Shown here piece after piece: positions 36,149 to 44,477 of a stretch of 64,000 bases of DNA. Both the position numbers and the translations under genes were made by a program. This DNA comes from Hellea sp. (GTDB lineage: Bacteria > Pseudomonadota > Alphaproteobacteria > Caulobacterales > Maricaulaceae): assembly GCA_020627655.1 (NCBI GenBank), contig JAHDGM010000006.1, forward strand, positions 1-64,000, given 5' to 3'. Every line of letters starts with the position of its first letter. Position 1 is the stretch's first letter. The notes under the pieces were generated by a model. The model made no database searches, had not been told where the DNA came from, and saw only the letters and a list, made by a program, of their open reading frames with translations.

Positions 36149-37435
36149 ATGGTCAACATACCCTATGATGATATTGCTGTTATGCAGCGCAATCGTGCGT
36201 TCTTCTCGCTATTTCGCTTTTTTGAATCCTGTCTGTTTTTCTTCATCATGGCTTATTTTAGCGGTGCAATAGTCGGGCTGGTTTTTATCCCGCCCGGACA
36301 GGCAGAAGCTCCTGACGGGGCCATAGTTCGCCTCGCTTGGTATCCTATTTACCTACTCGTACTCTTACTCTCCTTGCGGTCGCTCCCTCAGCTCATTCGA
36401 TCGGCGGTTTTCAGCCCGCTTATTGTTGTTTGCGTAATGTGGTGCGGCCTGTCCATGTTGTGGTCAATTGATCCGGGGGTTAGTTTGCGCCGATCTATTG
36501 CCTTGTTAATGACCACTATGTGCGGTCTGGTTTTGGCTTCTCGTTACGATTGGAATGAGATGGTGCAGCGGATCGCTTTTGTCTTTTTTGTTCTGGCAAT
36601 TATATCCGTATTTACAGCATTGCTATGGCCTGCAAAAGGGATCACTCAAGAATTACATGTCGGTGCGTGGCGCGGCCCTTGGGTTGAGAAAAACTATCTG
36701 GGCGGCAATATGACAAAAGGCTTGGTCGCCTGTATGTGTGCCTATGCCATGAGGCCCGATCGATGGTGGTTGTGGATTCCCGGCGGGGTTTTATGTTTCT
36801 TACTGGTTATCATGTCGACATCCAAAACAGCATTATTAGTATCTGTTGCCTGTATTGGTTTATTTGTGGCTATCCGAATTTTTCGACGTCGTCCCATCTT
36901 GCGTATTCCTCTTATGTATTTTTCAGTGATGGGACTGTCTGTCTTCTTAATTCTAATCCTTGCTTTCCCCGAGGATATGTTTGGTCTCATCGGTAAAGAC
37001 CCGACTTTTACGGGTCGTACAGATATTTGGGAACTCTTGATGCAATCCATTCGGGAAAAATTTGTGCTTGGCTATGGCTATGGCGTTTACTGGCAAGACG
37101 AACTAGGACCATCTTATTATGTCCGATCCATTCTGGAATGGGGCGTGCCTACTGCCCATAATGGCTGGATTGAAAGTTGGCTTTCTTGTGGAGTCGTGAT
37201 TATTGCCTTGTTCGGTATCCATTATATTTTCACATTATTACTGGCGATTAACCGCATGAAACGCGGGGGGGTTGAGACCTATTGGGCCATCTTATCCACA
37301 CTGATGTTCTTATTTTTCTCCATGTCAGAAAGCACTATCCTGGCTCAAAATGATTTAACCTGGGTTTTATATGTTGCAACATCAGCCAAGCTCTGGTCCA
37401 TGGAGCGACCTTATTGGCGCAAACGTTATAGCTAA
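36149..37435 (+). CDS. O-antigen ligase-like / polysaccharide polymerase membrane protein
   Basis: 428 residues with about ten to eleven membrane helices and the Wzy_C/WaaL signature: a large periplasmic loop with TFTGRTDIWELLMQSIREKF and LGYGYGVYWQ, then TAHNGWIESWLSCGV (the conserved histidine). Such proteins ligate O-antigen to lipid A core or polymerise exopolysaccharide (ExoQ type). No other glycan genes are adjacent, so the polymer cannot be predicted. Start at 36149; ATG at 36182 is possible. It overlaps the convergent gene at 37432 by four bases. Confidence 0.85.
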   Translation: MVNIPYDDIAVMQRNRAFFSLFRFFESCLFFFIMAYFSGAIVGLVFIPPGQAEAPDGAIVRLAWYPIYLLVLLLSLRSLPQLIRSAVFSPLIVVCVMWCGLSMLWSIDPGVSLRRSIALLMTTMCGLVLASRYDWNEMVQRIAFVFFVLAIISVFTALLWPAKGITQELHVGAWRGPWVEKNYLGGNMTKGLVACMCAYAMRPDRWWLWIPGGVLCFLLVIMSTSKTALLVSVACIGLFVAIRIFRRRPILRIPLMYFSVMGLSVFLILILAFPEDMFGLIGKDPTFTGRTDIWELLMQSIREKFVLGYGYGVYWQDELGPSYYVRSILEWGVPTAHNGWIESWLSCGVVIIALFGIHYIFTLLLAINRMKRGGVETYWAILSTLMFLFFSMSESTILAQNDLTWVLYVATSAKLWSMERPYWRKRYS

Positions 37436-38328
37436 TCGGTTTTTTTACCGCGCAATAATCGACCTGTTTCATCTTCCAAAAGATTTACAATTTTCAGATG
37501 CGGGACATTAGAGCCGTAAATTGCTTCGGCTTTTTTATAACTGCTGCAGACTTTATCGCCCAGTGGCAATGGTACACTTAAATGTGTTCCTAAATTAGAA
37601 ATCAGCTGCATATCTTTATGAGCCAATCCCAACGAGAAAGACGGATCATAACTCCCATCCAAAACCTTAGGAATGTAATTATCAACAACATAGCTTTGTG
37701 CGCAGCTGCTCCCCAATACATCATAAAGCACATCCAGATCCAAATCCGCTTTTGCGCCGAGCATCATGGCTTCGCCAATGCCTTGGGCGGCCAAATAATT
37801 AAGATGTAACTGGCATAGTTTGGCCACATATCCCGCCCCGGAAGGCCCCATACGAACGGCTCGGTTCGTAAACGAAGCCAATATGTCTTTATGGTTTATC
37901 AGCGTGTCCTCATCTATTCCCAGTAACATGGTCAATGTACCTGCCGCCGCCCCTTCTGCGCCGCCCGTTACCGGGGCGTCTACAAGCGTAATGTATGAAG
38001 GCGCGAGAGCCTTGACCTGTTCCCACCTGACCAGTTCATTAGTGCTGGTTTCAAACCAGACTGCGCCGCGTGGCAGGTTTTGCAAAATTTCAGGGGCCAG
38101 CAGATTTATCTCTTTAGCGCTAGGCAGGGATGTAAAAACGACTTCGCACTGACGAGCAACATTTTGTGCCGAATTGCAAGCTATCGCTCCGCGTTTTTCA
38201 AATTCCGTAACAACCGTCCGGTTAATGTCGGTGACGTAAAGTTCATACCCGTTTTCTTGACAATAAGATAAAAGGTTGCCGGCCATGCCGGAGCCCATAT
38301 TTCCAAGGCCTATAAATCCGATATTCAT
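37432..38328 (-). CDS. Beta-hydroxyacid dehydrogenase, NAD-dependent (HIBADH family)
   Basis: 298 residues. NAD-binding GFIGLGNMGSGMAGNLL at the start, the substrate motif DAPVTGGAEGAAAGTLTMLL, and catalytic lysine in GYVAKLCQLHLN. The usual K-x-x-N-N becomes K-L-C-Q-L, so the substrate pocket may be altered. Family members oxidise 3-hydroxyisobutyrate, tartronate semialdehyde, or related beta-hydroxy acids. Last gene of the six-gene operon; its start abuts the oxygenase stop with one shared base. Confidence 0.85.
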   Translation of the reverse strand: MNIGFIGLGNMGSGMAGNLLSYCQENGYELYVTDINRTVVTEFEKRGAIACNSAQNVARQCEVVFTSLPSAKEINLLAPEILQNLPRGAVWFETSTNELVRWEQVKALAPSYITLVDAPVTGGAEGAAAGTLTMLLGIDEDTLINHKDILASFTNRAVRMGPSGAGYVAKLCQLHLNYLAAQGIGEAMMLGAKADLDLDVLYDVLGSSCAQSYVVDNYIPKVLDGSYDPSFSLGLAHKDMQLISNLGTHLSVPLPLGDKVCSSYKKAEAIYGSNVPHLKIVNLLEDETGRLLRGKKTD

Positions 38329-39242
38329 CAGTCCGTCAGCCCATCAAGCCGCGTACGTTCACGCTCCACATGGATCGGCATAGCCCTGCCATAAAACGCT
38401 TTGGCATGATGGGGGCGGTTGACATGATAAGGATCCGTGACATAGGTCGGCAACGCAATAATGCGTGGCCTGGATCCCTTTGTAGGTGTGACTCGGTGCA
38501 GGGAGTATCTGCCTCTAAAAATCTGTAGATCACCCTCTCGGAGTTTCAGCACTTTCACAGAGTCACGTTCGCCCTGCAATACGGCTTTGACACCGTCAAA
38601 GTTTTCCCGCTCCGCCGTCCGTATATTGGGACAATATTCAAAATCCCCGCCGCTCTCACTCTCCTGCACTAGAAGGCTTACCGTGAAATCATTTCCATCA
38701 AAATGCCAAGGGAAATAATCCCCATTATGCATGACGCTATAGGGGTTACGGCCTAACGGGTCAGCCCATCTGTAAATCGGGCCAACATTCAGACATTCAC
38801 TGATAAAATGAACCATCACATCTGAGTCGTAAATTTTCCGCAGTAGTGAATTCGCCTCGAGCTCATCGGAATTAATAAAAGAGCTTGTTCTTTTGGTAAA
38901 AGTCCGTTTGGGATGGTCTTGAGGCAAGCTATCATCATCTGCTGTCAAATAAGGATTGATTTTGGCATCTGCCGGACGCGCCTTATCGATAATACGCATG
39001 GCTTCGGCGCGCATGGTTTCAACCGCAGCGGTCGTCAAAAAGTTCGGAATGTGAGCACATCCAAATGCCTCTAATCCCTCTCTGGCATGATCAATCAAGG
39101 CCTGTCGTTTCGGATTACCGAGTTCGTGAATTGGGAACTGACCTAAGTCGATAAAGTCACGAAGATTGATTTCAACGGCTGCATAGGCGCTCGGGCCTTT
39201 GGGACAATCAGATTCATCAATGATAAAAGTATGTTGGCTCAT
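38328..39242 (-). CDS. Fe(II)/2-oxoglutarate oxygenase related to BesD/HalD (HxD form)
   Basis: 304 residues, cytosolic. The core shows PWHFDGNDFTVSLLVQ (metal ligands H180 and D182), GGDFEYCPNIR, LREGDLQIFRGRYSLHRVTP (third ligand H249) and R260 for 2-oxoglutarate. The phrasing WHFDGN-FTVSLL-Q / GG-FEY-PN-R / FRGRYSLHRVTP is what I recall for the BesD/HalD family of amino-acid-acting enzymes. Radical halogenases in that family replace the aspartate by glycine to bind halide; the aspartate here predicts a hydroxylase. The substrate, perhaps a free amino acid or similar acid, is unknown. It lies inside the catabolic operon between the aldolase and the dehydrogenase. Confidence 0.75.
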   Translation of the reverse strand: MSQHTFIIDESDCPKGPSAYAAVEINLRDFIDLGQFPIHELGNPKRQALIDHAREGLEAFGCAHIPNFLTTAAVETMRAEAMRIIDKARPADAKINPYLTADDDSLPQDHPKRTFTKRTSSFINSDELEANSLLRKIYDSDVMVHFISECLNVGPIYRWADPLGRNPYSVMHNGDYFPWHFDGNDFTVSLLVQESESGGDFEYCPNIRTAERENFDGVKAVLQGERDSVKVLKLREGDLQIFRGRYSLHRVTPTKGSRPRIIALPTYVTDPYHVNRPHHAKAFYGRAMPIHVERERTRLDGLTD

Positions 39243-39269
39243 AACTATCTCATTTTTACGTTACTGCAC

Positions 39270-40001
39270 CTAATGTTTATAAGACGGGTCGAGACGATCA
39301 ATTTGTCGTCTTAAAGCCGGCCATTCATATTTTCCCGGCGGAAATAAAGCATATTGCTCAGCTGCTTTTTCCCAGACTTCAGCAGGTTGATTACAAGTTT
39401 TTAGCCCGCTGGCTGAAACCTGTATGGCCACTTCACACATACGGATCAGATAATACATATTCATGAAACATTCGCCTGCCGTGGCACCCACGGTCAAAAA
39501 CCCATGATTACGCATGACCAGGCAGCTATTACCTTCCAGACGCTCCGCAATCCGAAACCGCTCATCAGGATCAACAGATAATCCTTCCCAATCATGATAA
39601 CCGATTTTCCCATAAAGCATGGAGCTGTCCTGAACGAGGAATGGGATTTCTTCGAACGCTGTTGCGGCAATGGCTGTCGGTGGATGAGCGTGGAACACAA
39701 ATTTGCTGTCCGCGTGATTAAGGTGTACGGCGCTGTGAATAATAAACCCGGCCGTGTTTACATCTTCCGGGCCTTCAATGACTCGGCCCTCTTCATCCAC
39801 TTTAATTAAATTAGATGCTGTAACTTCGGAATAATGCAGGCCAAAACGGTGCATGTAAAAATGATGGTCACTACCCGGCGCCCGCGCCGTAATGTGATTC
39901 CACACCGTATCGTCCCAACCAAAATGGGCCGTCAAACGAAACATAGCCGCCAGATCAATCCTGACTTGTTCCTGTTCTTGCTCTAATGTCAGATCACTCA
40001 T
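39270..40001 (-). CDS. Class II aldolase/adducin-family protein
   Basis: 243 residues. It has the zinc-binding histidines in FVFHAHPPTAIAATA and LVMRNHGFLTVG, and the N-terminal AMFRLTAHFGWDDTVWNHIT that marks this subgroup. Class II aldolases cleave phosphorylated or acidic sugars retro-aldol style; this non-fuculose subgroup is often of unknown role, and some members are decarboxylases. Third-from-last gene of the operon, 14 bases after the enolase-superfamily gene and 27 before the oxygenase. Confidence 0.85.
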   Translation of the reverse strand: MSDLTLEQEQEQVRIDLAAMFRLTAHFGWDDTVWNHITARAPGSDHHFYMHRFGLHYSEVTASNLIKVDEEGRVIEGPEDVNTAGFIIHSAVHLNHADSKFVFHAHPPTAIAATAFEEIPFLVQDSSMLYGKIGYHDWEGLSVDPDERFRIAERLEGNSCLVMRNHGFLTVGATAGECFMNMYYLIRMCEVAIQVSASGLKTCNQPAEVWEKAAEQYALFPPGKYEWPALRRQIDRLDPSYKH

Positions 40002-40015
40002 AATTTCCCTCTTTG

Positions 40016-41119
40016 TTAATTCCAGACACGATCAGGGACACCTAAAACATCCATATCCGGAGTTACGCCCAGACCTGGCCCTTCTGATGGCCGAATAAAC
40101 CCATCCTCACGAACCGGTGCATTTTGATCCAATCTTGGCCCAACATAACTGGATAAGTCACAGACATTGAGCAAAAATTTTGGATCCGTAGATGCACCCA
40201 AATGCAAAGCGGCGGCCGTCACAATATCCGAGCCCCAAGTGTCTTCGACGCACATCTTAACCCCCAGCGACACACAAAGGTCCCGCGCCCGCCGGGCTGC
40301 TGACAGCCCGCCAAATTTTGATATTTTTAAAGCCGTCGCATCTAAACAGTCCGCCTTTGATGCATAAAGCAGATCAGCCGGACTTTGAGTGCTTTCATCC
40401 AGTTTCATAGGCAAACCTGTCGCTTGTTTGACAGAAGCGCACTCATCTATGGTGTCACAGGGTTGTTCCAGCATGATGTCCATATCCATTACAGCTCTGG
40501 CAGTTCGGATAGCTTCCAGCTTACTCGCCCCGCAGTTCCAGTCTGCATATACTAATGGGCCGTCCCCTACGGCCTCGCGTACAAGACGCATGCGCGCGAC
40601 ATCAGCTTCCCAATTCTGATCCGCTCCTAACTTTACTTGAAACTGGGTCACCTTTTGTGAATGCGCGTCTTTGGCTATACGGGCCATCTCTTCCGGTGCG
40701 ATACAGGTTAGAGAGTGATAAACGGGCATTTTTTCAGAGCGGCGACCGCCCAAAAGCATATAAAGCGGCAAACCGGCCGCTTTTGCCGTTATATCCCAAA
40801 ATGCCATATCCAGCGGGGACTTGGCGTAATTATGCCCAATCAAAAAACGGTCTAAACGCGCCATTAGCGATTCCGCGCCAAGCGGGTTAGCCCCAATGAT
40901 TTCAGGCATCATATAATCAATGGCAGGCTCTATACCTGCCGCATAAGCCGGAAGATAATGCGGTATCGGGCAGTTTTCACCCCACCCTGACAAATCATTA
41001 TCCGTATCAATTTTCACAATAATTGTATCAGTCGTCAGGCAGCTTTTACCTGATGACATGTGATAATCTTTGTGACTTTTCAGAGGTTTCTTCCACAACG
41101 ATACACGCGTAACTTTCAT
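40016..41119 (-). CDS. Enolase-superfamily enzyme, muconate lactonising-type (two-lysine)
   Basis: 367 residues. N-terminal capping domain (SGWGENCP, PLDMAFWDITAKAAGLPLY) and a barrel with FQVKLG (K163), YADWNC (D193), MLEQPC (E218), KLDES (D241) and ALKISKFGG (K265). Two lysines on opposite faces define the MLE subgroup, whose members include cis-3-hydroxyproline dehydratase and hydroxyproline betaine 2-epimerase as well as dipeptide epimerases. The preceding K of KxK is Gln161. Reaction: an alpha-proton abstraction on a carboxylate. The start overlaps the stop of the hydroxyacid dehydrogenase by four bases (ATGA). Confidence 0.8.
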   Translation of the reverse strand: MKVTRVSLWKKPLKSHKDYHMSSGKSCLTTDTIIVKIDTDNDLSGWGENCPIPHYLPAYAAGIEPAIDYMMPEIIGANPLGAESLMARLDRFLIGHNYAKSPLDMAFWDITAKAAGLPLYMLLGGRRSEKMPVYHSLTCIAPEEMARIAKDAHSQKVTQFQVKLGADQNWEADVARMRLVREAVGDGPLVYADWNCGASKLEAIRTARAVMDMDIMLEQPCDTIDECASVKQATGLPMKLDESTQSPADLLYASKADCLDATALKISKFGGLSAARRARDLCVSLGVKMCVEDTWGSDIVTAAALHLGASTDPKFLLNVCDLSSYVGPRLDQNAPVREDGFIRPSEGPGLGVTPDMDVLGVPDRVWN

Positions 41120-42045
41120 GCTGCTGTCACCTCGCGTTGATAAATAAATTCCGGCATGCCGCCCCGTTCAAACCTGGCTATATCCCTTGCAATAATCTGG
41201 ACAGCCGTATCTGGATTGGTCGCGCCCGACATGTGAGGCGTTACATTCACTAAAGGATGGTTCCAAAATCGAGAGCTCTTTGGAAGTGGCTCTGTTTCAA
41301 ATACATCAAGCGCTGCGCCAGCAAGCCGGCCTTTATCAAGCTCAGCTAACAAGGCCGCCTCATCAATCACAGCGCCTCGACTGACATTGATAAGCCCCGC
41401 TCCTTTTTTAAGCTGTCCTAATAAATCAGCATTTATAAACCAGCGTGTAGCTGTGTTAAGCGGTAGGCAACACACTAAAACGTCAAGCTCCGGCAATATA
41501 GCAGATAGCCCCTCCTCACCATGGACGCAGTTCACGCCTTCAAAGCTTTTTGGACTTCTAGACCAACCGGAAACTTCAAAACCATTTTTCGCTAAAACCT
41601 TTGCAATATGAGAACCTATAGCCCCCATACCTAAAAGGCCTATATGGAAATCTGGTGCCAAAGGTGTCGGATATCTATGCCAGTGACTCTCTTTTTGTTG
41701 AGACCTGTACACTTTAAACAATCTTTGAAAATGGATCGTCCAATATAAGGTATAAAGGGCCATATCTTCCGCCATGGCCGGATCAATCAGACGAAAAATC
41801 GGAGCCTTTGGCAAGGTTGAGTAAGCATCGATATAATCAACACCCGAGCCTAAAGAAAATACTGCTTTTAAATTTGGATATGTTTCGAGATCTCCAGCAG
41901 GGTGCTTCCAGACGAGCGCATATTCAATAGCCGCTGGATCGGAAATACGGGGATACTCATGAACATCGCGCCCCGGCAAATATTTATGAATAGCCGTGAG
42001 CCATTGGTCATGCCAAAACCCATCATTATTGAGCAGGATCGCCAT
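41116..42045 (-). CDS. D-2-hydroxyacid dehydrogenase, GhrA-like
   Basis: 309 residues. NAD(P)-binding GLLGMGAIGSHIAKVL, then the catalytic Arg, Glu, His in INVSRGAVIDEAALL, ALDVFETEPLP and VTPHMSG. The pattern (FSLGSGVDYID, RLIDPAMAEDMALYTL) is that of glyoxylate/hydroxypyruvate reductase A. It reduces or oxidises 2-oxo/2-hydroxy acids. It follows the SMR gene with one shared base (TAATG) and precedes the enolase-superfamily gene with ATGA overlap. Confidence 0.88.
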   Translation of the reverse strand: MAILLNNDGFWHDQWLTAIHKYLPGRDVHEYPRISDPAAIEYALVWKHPAGDLETYPNLKAVFSLGSGVDYIDAYSTLPKAPIFRLIDPAMAEDMALYTLYWTIHFQRLFKVYRSQQKESHWHRYPTPLAPDFHIGLLGMGAIGSHIAKVLAKNGFEVSGWSRSPKSFEGVNCVHGEEGLSAILPELDVLVCCLPLNTATRWFINADLLGQLKKGAGLINVSRGAVIDEAALLAELDKGRLAGAALDVFETEPLPKSSRFWNHPLVNVTPHMSGATNPDTAVQIIARDIARFERGGMPEFIYQREVTAA

Positions 42046-42374
42046 TACGTCGCACTTTTTGTTAGATCATGCAGGCCCACAACGCCAATAATGATCATGG
42101 CCATAAACAGAGCTTTCAGCGCCGTTAGTTTTTCATCAAATAGAATCATGCTGGCCAGAGTAATCAAGATTATACCCACGCCTGACCAGACGGCATAAGC
42201 TACGCTTAGATCAATTATCCGGGCCGCACGGGCAATACAAAACAGAGCGACCCCAAAACAGGTTAGGCTGGCAAGACTGTAAGCCCACAAGTTAAATCCA
42301 TTTGAAAGCTTCAGGCACAAAGTACCTATCACCTCAACGACGATCCCCATGCCTAAATAGGCCCAAGCATTCAT
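42045..42374 (-). CDS. Small multidrug resistance (SMR) family transporter
   Basis: 109 residues, four membrane helices. The essential glutamate is in the first helix (GIVVEVIGTLCLKLS, E14 as in EmrE), and WSGVGIILITLASMILFDE with YAVWSG marks the family. SMR pumps export cationic compounds, guanidinium or polyamines by proton antiport. It is the first gene of the six-gene operon, divergent from the LysR gene, so it may export or import a pathway compound. Confidence 0.88.
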   Translation of the reverse strand: MNAWAYLGMGIVVEVIGTLCLKLSNGFNLWAYSLASLTCFGVALFCIARAARIIDLSVAYAVWSGVGIILITLASMILFDEKLTALKALFMAMIIIGVVGLHDLTKSAT

Positions 42375-42430
42375 GCCAGCCTCCCTTATTGACTCGATTA
42401 TGACAAAAGACTTAAATGAAATAAAGATTA

Positions 42431-42448
42431 TATTATTGTATCATAATA
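42431..42448. promoter_or_regulatory. Probable LysR-type binding site TATTAT-N6-ATAATA
   Basis: A perfect inverted repeat of six-base arms separated by TGTATC, in the 100-base gap between the SMR gene and the LysR gene; it contains a T-N11-A match (42433 and 42445), the LysR box rule. It is 26 bases upstream of the LysR start, in position to control both divergent units. Confidence 0.55.
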
Positions 42449-42474
42449 TCGATTATTTCGAATTAAGGTGATTA

Positions 42475-43338
42475 ATGAACATTGAGAATATTCGAGCTTT
42501 TCTGGAAGTCAGCCGCACAGGTAGCTTTCAGCAGGCGGCCCGTAATCTCAATATTACACAATCTGCCATGAGCGCGCGCATCAAAGGGCTTGAGATAGGT
42601 CTTAACCGCCAACTTTTTCACCGCAGACGCAATGGGGCGGTTTTAACGCCCGGTGGACAGAGTTTCTTCCGAAGAGCCGCGTCACTCATTCGCACATGGG
42701 AACTCGCCAAACAGGAAAGCGCTTTGCCGGACAATTTCAATTCCATTGTGGGACTTGGCGTACAGCTCAATCACTGGCGATCCATAGTCACGCCGTGGAT
42801 TAACTGGATGGCGGATCATCATCCCGATCTGGCCACCCATATTCAATCTGATTATTCCAGCCGCCTTATGGAATTGCTCAGAGATGGCTCTATCGATGTG
42901 GCAGTCTTGTATGAGCCCCAGCAAATTCCCGGTGTCACCATCGAAAAATTTGCCGATGAAAAACTCGTCCTGATAGCCAGCCAGCCACGTGCCGTTTCGT
43001 CAGGGCCTGTGGACGGTTATATTTTTGTCGATTGGGGCCAGAATTTTCGCGCTGCGCACAGTCTGGCTTTTCCCGGTATCGGAAAACACCGGATTACGGT
43101 TGGATTAGCCGATGTTGCGCTGGGACACATATTAGAGCATGGCGGATCAGGGTATTTTTTAAGCCCCTCTGTGCATGATAAAATTCAGTCCGGTGAGTTG
43201 TTTAAAGTTCAAAACGCACCTGAAATCACCATTTCCACTTATATGGCCTATCTCGATGCACAAGAACGTCAGCATGTTCTAGGGAAGGCCATCACCGCAT
43301 TGCGGCAAGTAGCCGGCATGACGAAAGCTCCATCATGA
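42475..43338 (+). CDS. LysR-family transcriptional regulator
   Basis: 287 residues. N-terminal helix-turn-helix (NIRAFLEVSRTGSFQQAARN, LNITQSAMSARIKGLE) and a periplasmic-binding-like effector domain. Divergent from the six-gene operon and coupled to the downstream enolase-superfamily gene (ATGA overlap), so it most likely senses a pathway intermediate and controls both units. Confidence 0.93.
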   Translation: MNIENIRAFLEVSRTGSFQQAARNLNITQSAMSARIKGLEIGLNRQLFHRRRNGAVLTPGGQSFFRRAASLIRTWELAKQESALPDNFNSIVGLGVQLNHWRSIVTPWINWMADHHPDLATHIQSDYSSRLMELLRDGSIDVAVLYEPQQIPGVTIEKFADEKLVLIASQPRAVSSGPVDGYIFVDWGQNFRAAHSLAFPGIGKHRITVGLADVALGHILEHGGSGYFLSPSVHDKIQSGELFKVQNAPEITISTYMAYLDAQERQHVLGKAITALRQVAGMTKAPS

Positions 43339-44420
43339 AAATCACTGAATTTCAAACCCAATGTGTGAATGTTCCGCTGGATAAGCCTATCGCCACTGCC
43401 ATACACGCCATAGAATCTGTGGGCTGCGTTTTGCTGAGACTCAAAACCGATAAAGGCCTTGAAGGCCAAAGTTATATCTTCACAATTAATGCTGTCCGCC
43501 TGAAAGCTTTTGAGGAAATGGTTAAAGGGTTCAAGCATTTGGTACTGGATCAAGATCCCCATTATGTTTCCGGCATCTGGCAATCCATTTGGGCTGAGAT
43601 CAACCCGACAGGCCACAAAGGCGTCACCATATCTGCGCTATCAGCTATTGATACAGCGCTCTGGGATCTGGTTGGTAAAGCCCATAACAAATCTCTGCAT
43701 CATATTTTCGGTGCCTGCCGCGATAGTATTGATACCTATGCCAGCGGCGGTCTTTGGCTGTCCCAAACAAAAGACGAATTAAAAGCAGAAGCCAACGCTT
43801 TTTTAAAGGCCGGTTTTAAATCCATGAAAATTCGGGTCGGAAAAGATAGTCTCGATGAAGACATCGCCCGCGTAGCAGCGGTTCGCAATACCATCGGACC
43901 AGAACATGGATTACTGGCCGATGCCAATCAGGCCCTAACAGCAAAACAGGCCATACGGCTTGGAAAGGCTCTGGATGAATTTAACTTGATTTGGCTTGAA
44001 GAGCCCGTACCTGCCTATGATCTGGAAGGGCATGCTGAAGTGCGAGCTAATATTCCAATGCCGCTGGCCTCGGGTGAAACGGAATATACAGCTTTGGGCC
44101 TTAAAGACATGATTGAAAAAAAGGCTTGCGATATTTTAATGCCCGATCTGCAGCGCATAGGCGGCCTGTCTGAAATGCGCCGTAGCGCCGAACTGGCCAG
44201 CGTTTATAACCTGCCCGTTTCAACCCATATTTTTACGGAGCACAGCCTATCCATCGCCGGGTCCGCCCCAAACTGTATCAGCGCCGAGCACATGCCCTGG
44301 TATGCCCCTTTATTTCGTGAAGAGATGGAGCTGGATAAAAACGGGCATATCCTCATAGCGGATCGACCTGGCACAGGCTTTACGTTTCACCCTGAGCGAA
44401 TTGACGCATTTCGCATATGA
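43335..44420 (+). CDS. Enolase-superfamily enzyme, mandelate racemase-type
   Basis: 361 residues. The barrel residues align with mandelate racemase at +1: K165 (SMKIRVGK), D196 (LADANQ), E222 (WLEEPV), E248 (ASGETEY), D271 (LMPDLQ), H298 (VSTHIF) and E318 (SAEHMP). The second lysine of K-x-K is Arg167. The His-Asp dyad plus lysine predicts dehydration or racemisation of an acid sugar or alpha-hydroxy acid. Overlaps the LysR gene by four bases, so it shares its transcript, and complements the MLE-type enzyme on the other strand. Confidence 0.85.
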   Translation: MKITEFQTQCVNVPLDKPIATAIHAIESVGCVLLRLKTDKGLEGQSYIFTINAVRLKAFEEMVKGFKHLVLDQDPHYVSGIWQSIWAEINPTGHKGVTISALSAIDTALWDLVGKAHNKSLHHIFGACRDSIDTYASGGLWLSQTKDELKAEANAFLKAGFKSMKIRVGKDSLDEDIARVAAVRNTIGPEHGLLADANQALTAKQAIRLGKALDEFNLIWLEEPVPAYDLEGHAEVRANIPMPLASGETEYTALGLKDMIEKKACDILMPDLQRIGGLSEMRRSAELASVYNLPVSTHIFTEHSLSIAGSAPNCISAEHMPWYAPLFREEMELDKNGHILIADRPGTGFTFHPERIDAFRI

Positions 44421-44477
44421 TAACACCTTGATTTTGGACTGCGCGAACTTATCTAAAGGCTTCACAAGGAACCCGGT

